Origin: a bacterium
GTDB lineage: Bacteria > Desulfobacterota > Desulfocorpusculales > Desulfocorpusculum
Length of the DNA: 64,000 nt
Reading direction: 5' to 3'
NCBI GenBank assembly: GCA_037481695.1
Contig: JBBFLE010000001.1
Location: 1 to 64,000, forward strand
Positions 61,597 through 64,000 of this stretch are shown piece after piece (positions within the stretch are counted from its first letter, which is position 1; every line of letters begins with the position of its first letter). The position numbers and the translations under genes were made by a program. Under the pieces are notes generated by a model. It worked only from the letters and a program-made list of their open reading frames with translations. It had not been told where the DNA came from and did not search any database.

Positions 61597-62826
61597 TCAA
61601 AACAGTTCCTCCACCCATTTCTTGAAGGCTTTTACAACCTTGGCAAATATGTTGCGATCCCCCACCCTGAAGCGCCCTTCGGTGGCTGGATGCCGGCTGC
61701 CGTAAATCACCAGCCCCACACCCGTGGCGTACATGGGGCTGCTGACCACATCCACCAGCCCGCCTATGCCCCGAGGAATGCCCCTCCTCACCGGCACATC
61801 GAAGACCTGTTCGGCCAGTTCTGTCATGCCATCCATTATTACCGCCCCACCGGTAAGCACTACCCCGGAGGTGATCAGACTGTCATAGCCCTCTTCCATC
61901 AATTCACCGTGTACCAATTCGAAGATCTCCTGGACCCTGGGCTCTATGATTTCCCCAAGAATCTGCCTGGACAAAACCCTGGGTTTTCTACCCCCTACGC
62001 TGGGCACCTCTATTGTTTCGTCTTTTTCTATGCGGCTGGTCAAAGCGCAACCATAACGCCTCTTTATTCTCTCTGCCTCCACCATGGGAGTTCGCAATCC
62101 CACCGCTATGTCGCTGGTGATGTGATTGCCACCCACGGCCAGCACAGCAGTATGTTTCAGGCTGCCTCCGTGAAACACGGCTATGTCTGTGGTGCCTCCT
62201 CCGATGTCCACCAGAGCCACACCGAGCTCTTTTTCGTCCGGCGCCAGTGTGGCCTCGCTGGAGGCCAGTTGCTGCAAAGCTATGTCCACCACGTCCAAAC
62301 CAGCCCTATGGGCGCTGCGTATGATGTTTTGGGCCGAGGTGACAGCTCCGGTGACGATGTGCACCTTGGCCTCCAGCCTTACCCCGGACATGCCAAGGGG
62401 GTCCATTATGCCGTCTTGATCATCCACGATGAATTCCTGGGGTATCACGTGGATGACCTCCCGATCCATGGGTATGGAGACCGCCTTGGCTGCATCTATT
62501 ACCCGCCGCACATCCTGCTGGGTAACCTCTCCATCTTTTATGGCAATGACCCCGTGACTGTTGAAGCCCTTTATGTGCCCCCCCGCAATTCCGGCGAAGA
62601 CTCTGGTAATCTCGCATCCAGCCATCAGTTCAGCTTCTTCCAGAGCCTTCTGGATGGAGTTGACGGTGCTGTCGATGTTCACCACAACGCCTTTTCGAAG
62701 CCCCTTGGAAGGGTGAGATCCTATGCCCACTATGTCTATCCCCCCCTCGGTGACCTCTCCCACTATGACGCATATCTTGGTGGTGCCAATGTCCAGTCCC
62801 ACCACTAGGTTGCTGTGCTTGGCCAT
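61597..62826 (-). CDS. ftsA: Cell-division protein FtsA
   Basis: Actin-like protein that tethers FtsZ to the membrane. I chose the ATG of MAKHSNLVVGLDIGTTKICVIVGE (409 residues). The phosphate motifs DIGTTK and DIGGGTTD are present, and the C-terminus ends in an amphipathic helix (FAKVVKAFKKWVEELF) for membrane binding. It lies between ftsQ and ftsZ. Confidence 0.97.
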   Translation of the reverse strand: MAKHSNLVVGLDIGTTKICVIVGEVTEGGIDIVGIGSHPSKGLRKGVVVNIDSTVNSIQKALEEAELMAGCEITRVFAGIAGGHIKGFNSHGVIAIKDGEVTQQDVRRVIDAAKAVSIPMDREVIHVIPQEFIVDDQDGIMDPLGMSGVRLEAKVHIVTGAVTSAQNIIRSAHRAGLDVVDIALQQLASSEATLAPDEKELGVALVDIGGGTTDIAVFHGGSLKHTAVLAVGGNHITSDIAVGLRTPMVEAERIKRRYGCALTSRIEKDETIEVPSVGGRKPRVLSRQILGEIIEPRVQEIFELVHGELMEEGYDSLITSGVVLTGGAVIMDGMTELAEQVFDVPVRRGIPRGIGGLVDVVSSPMYATGVGLVIYGSRHPATEGRFRVGDRNIFAKVVKAFKKWVEELF

Positions 62827-62895
62827 GGTCTCCCGCCCTTTCCCTGGAACAAGACCACTTCTTGAAATTCGCTCCAAAACACCTCTGCCCCCCCC

Positions 62896-63672
62896 TCAAC
62901 CGCTGAACTTCACGGTGGCCCGGCCAGGGTGTCTCAAGTCTATCCTGACCACATTTTGCAGCCGCCCTTCTTTGGAGAGATGCTCCAGGATCTTCTCCAG
63001 CCTCTTTACCCTCTGGGAAAGCTCCCCGAACCCCAACAAGACCTCTGGCGGACCTCCCTGAAGTGCCAGACGAAGACCCGTGTCCGGGTCCACCCCTATT
63101 TCCTGGGCCGCCCATTTGGCCTGCTGCGCCAACAAGGCGGCCAAGGCCATTCCCTCCAGCACCACCCTTCTGCAGGCATCGGCTCTGGTTTCCAGGTCCT
63201 CCAGCCTCAATCCCACCAAGGTGACCCATTCCCCAGGAGGAGGCCGATCATATGCTGGAAAGATGTTCCCCGAAGCATCCACCAGGAATAACTTCCCTTG
63301 TACCAGAACTCTGGCCACCGGTTTTCGTTCCTGGATGCGGATGCGCAAGGTACTGGGAAAACTGCGCTCCACCCATGCTCTTTCCACCCAGGGATGTGCT
63401 TCCAACCTCTGGCGGATTGCCGAAGGGCTGGTCTGCAGCAATGACTCCCCTGGCTTGACTCCACCCAACTGGAGCACCTCCCTCCTTTCCAGGCGTCCGT
63501 CTGTAGTTACTTCCACCCTCTTGAGGGAAAGCATGGGACTCCAGGCCAAAAGTTGGCACCCGCCAGTCAAGAGCACCAGAAAACCAGCTATCATTGCCAG
63601 CCGAACGCTCCATCGCCTCAGGCGAGCTTCCCAAGGCACTCTCAGGGTTGGAGGCTGGCTTGGATCCTTCAA
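62896..63672 (-). CDS. ftsQ: Cell-division protein FtsQ
   Basis: Bitopic division protein, 258 residues. One membrane span (about 25-46), then a POTRA domain (LKRVEVTTDGRLERREVLQLGGVKPGESLLQ...) and the FtsQ beta domain with the HPWVERAWVERSFPSTLRIRIQERKPVA segment. It overlaps murB by 4 bp. Confidence 0.95.
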   Translation of the reverse strand: MKDPSQPPTLRVPWEARLRRWSVRLAMIAGFLVLLTGGCQLLAWSPMLSLKRVEVTTDGRLERREVLQLGGVKPGESLLQTSPSAIRQRLEAHPWVERAWVERSFPSTLRIRIQERKPVARVLVQGKLFLVDASGNIFPAYDRPPPGEWVTLVGLRLEDLETRADACRRVVLEGMALAALLAQQAKWAAQEIGVDPDTGLRLALQGGPPEVLLGFGELSQRVKRLEKILEHLSKEGRLQNVVRIDLRHPGRATVKFSG

Positions 63673-64000
63673 TCATCCTCCCCCACAATCCTTACTTCTG
63701 GTTCCAGATAAACGCCGCTTTGTTCCAAGACTTTCTCTTGGATTTCCTTTATCAGTCCCACTATGTCCACGGCCCTGGCTCCTCCCTTGTTGAGAATGAA
63801 GTTGGCATGCTTTTGGGAGACAACTGCCCCTCCCCTGGTAAGTCCCTTGAGCCCGGCCTGTTCGATGAGCCTACCTGCAAAATCCCCAGGGGGATTCTTG
63901 AAAATGGAGCCGGCGCTGGGTTTTCCGAGTGGCTGTGAGGCCTGACGGCGTCTCATGTGTGCTCTGATCTCCTCGCGCACCTCTGTGGTCTTTCCCAAGC
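63669..64000 (-). CDS. murB: UDP-N-acetylenolpyruvoylglucosamine reductase MurB, C-terminal part
   Basis: Only the last ~110 codons are inside the window; the gene continues past the right edge. The type-I MurB C-terminal elements are clear: QPLGKPSAGSIFKNPPGDFAGRLIEQAGLKG, with the Ser that protonates the enol intermediate, and VVSQKHANFILNKGGA. It reduces the enolpyruvyl group in UDP-MurNAc synthesis. It overlaps ftsQ by 4 bp. Confidence 0.95.
   Translation of the reverse strand, partial: LGKTTEVREEIRAHMRRRQASQPLGKPSAGSIFKNPPGDFAGRLIEQAGLKGLTRGGAVVSQKHANFILNKGGARAVDIVGLIKEIQEKVLEQSGVYLEPEVRIVGEDD

Noticed and set aside
60709-62808. 699-codon open frame on the plus strand opposite ftsZ and ftsA
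   Set aside because: The opposite strand carries two unmistakable division genes. The translation is low-complexity Ser/Thr/Pro then His/Tyr-rich and spans both genes and their gap.

Overview
The window looks like a chromosomal segment of a Gram-negative, probably anaerobic bacterium, most likely Desulfobacterota (former Deltaproteobacteria). This placement is inferred from gene families and order: the murB-ftsQ-ftsA-ftsZ cluster, a complete Tol-Pal system, large pst permeases, an iron cluster with two DtxR-type regulators around FeoB, and a TRAP / molybdopterin enzyme / CoA-ligase cluster. No phylogenetic search was possible. I saw no rRNA, tRNA, CRISPR array, transposase or phage gene. Coding density is high and most genes lie on the minus strand.

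Layout. 1-10 kb (minus): a secreted low-complexity protein, rsmA, tsaD, a Csd4-like M99 carboxypeptidase, and pyrE, purF, purB. 10.1-11.6 kb (plus): a single-gene unit encoding a fused S-adenosylmethionine decarboxylase / spermidine synthase, with its own promoter, a structured leader and a terminator. 11.6-20.7 kb (minus): a nearly complete nitrogen-control block, glnD-amt-glnB-glnA-glnE, holding the ammonium channel, the PII protein, the enzyme that modifies PII, glutamine synthetase, and the enzyme that modifies glutamine synthetase. 20.9-28.0 kb (minus): pstS-pstC-pstA-pstB-phoU, preceded by a clear Pho box and with a terminator-like attenuator after pstS. 28.4-36.7 kb: a catabolic-looking island of acyl-CoA ligase, TRAP transporter (dctPQM), cytoplasmic Mo/W-bis-MGD enzyme and its 4Fe-4S partner, with a divergent FadR-type regulator and a palindromic operator. 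37.0-39.7 kb (minus): phoB-phoR. The island therefore lies between phoBR and pst, inside what would otherwise be one co-oriented phosphate locus.

40.1-44.2 kb (plus): ridA, an unknown gene, an FmdB-type zinc-ribbon microprotein, a large TPR lipoprotein and a LolB/DUF4292-like lipoprotein. 44.5-47.9 kb (plus): an iron-uptake operon of dtxR, feoB, a Cys-rich zinc-ribbon protein and a DtxR-FeoA fusion, with an operator over the promoter. 48.1-55.9 kb (minus): tolQ-tolR-tolA-tolB-pal-cpoB, preceded by the most unusual gene in the window, an 873-residue lipoprotein-like chain that joins a BamD-type TPR domain, an LptA/OstA-type domain and an NTF2-like domain through long disordered linkers. 56.2-58.5 kb (plus): a HEAT-repeat protein. 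58.6-64 kb (minus): murB (cut by the window edge), ftsQ, ftsA, ftsZ and a B12-binding/radical SAM protein.

The main candidates for something not well described are the BamD-LptA-NTF2 fusion at the head of the Tol-Pal operon, and the Mo/W enzyme + TRAP + CoA-ligase island, whose enzyme keeps the cysteine metal ligand of acetylene hydratase but has His where that enzyme has its catalytic Asp. The SpeD-SpeE fusion with its leader RNA and the two-regulator Feo operon are further leads.
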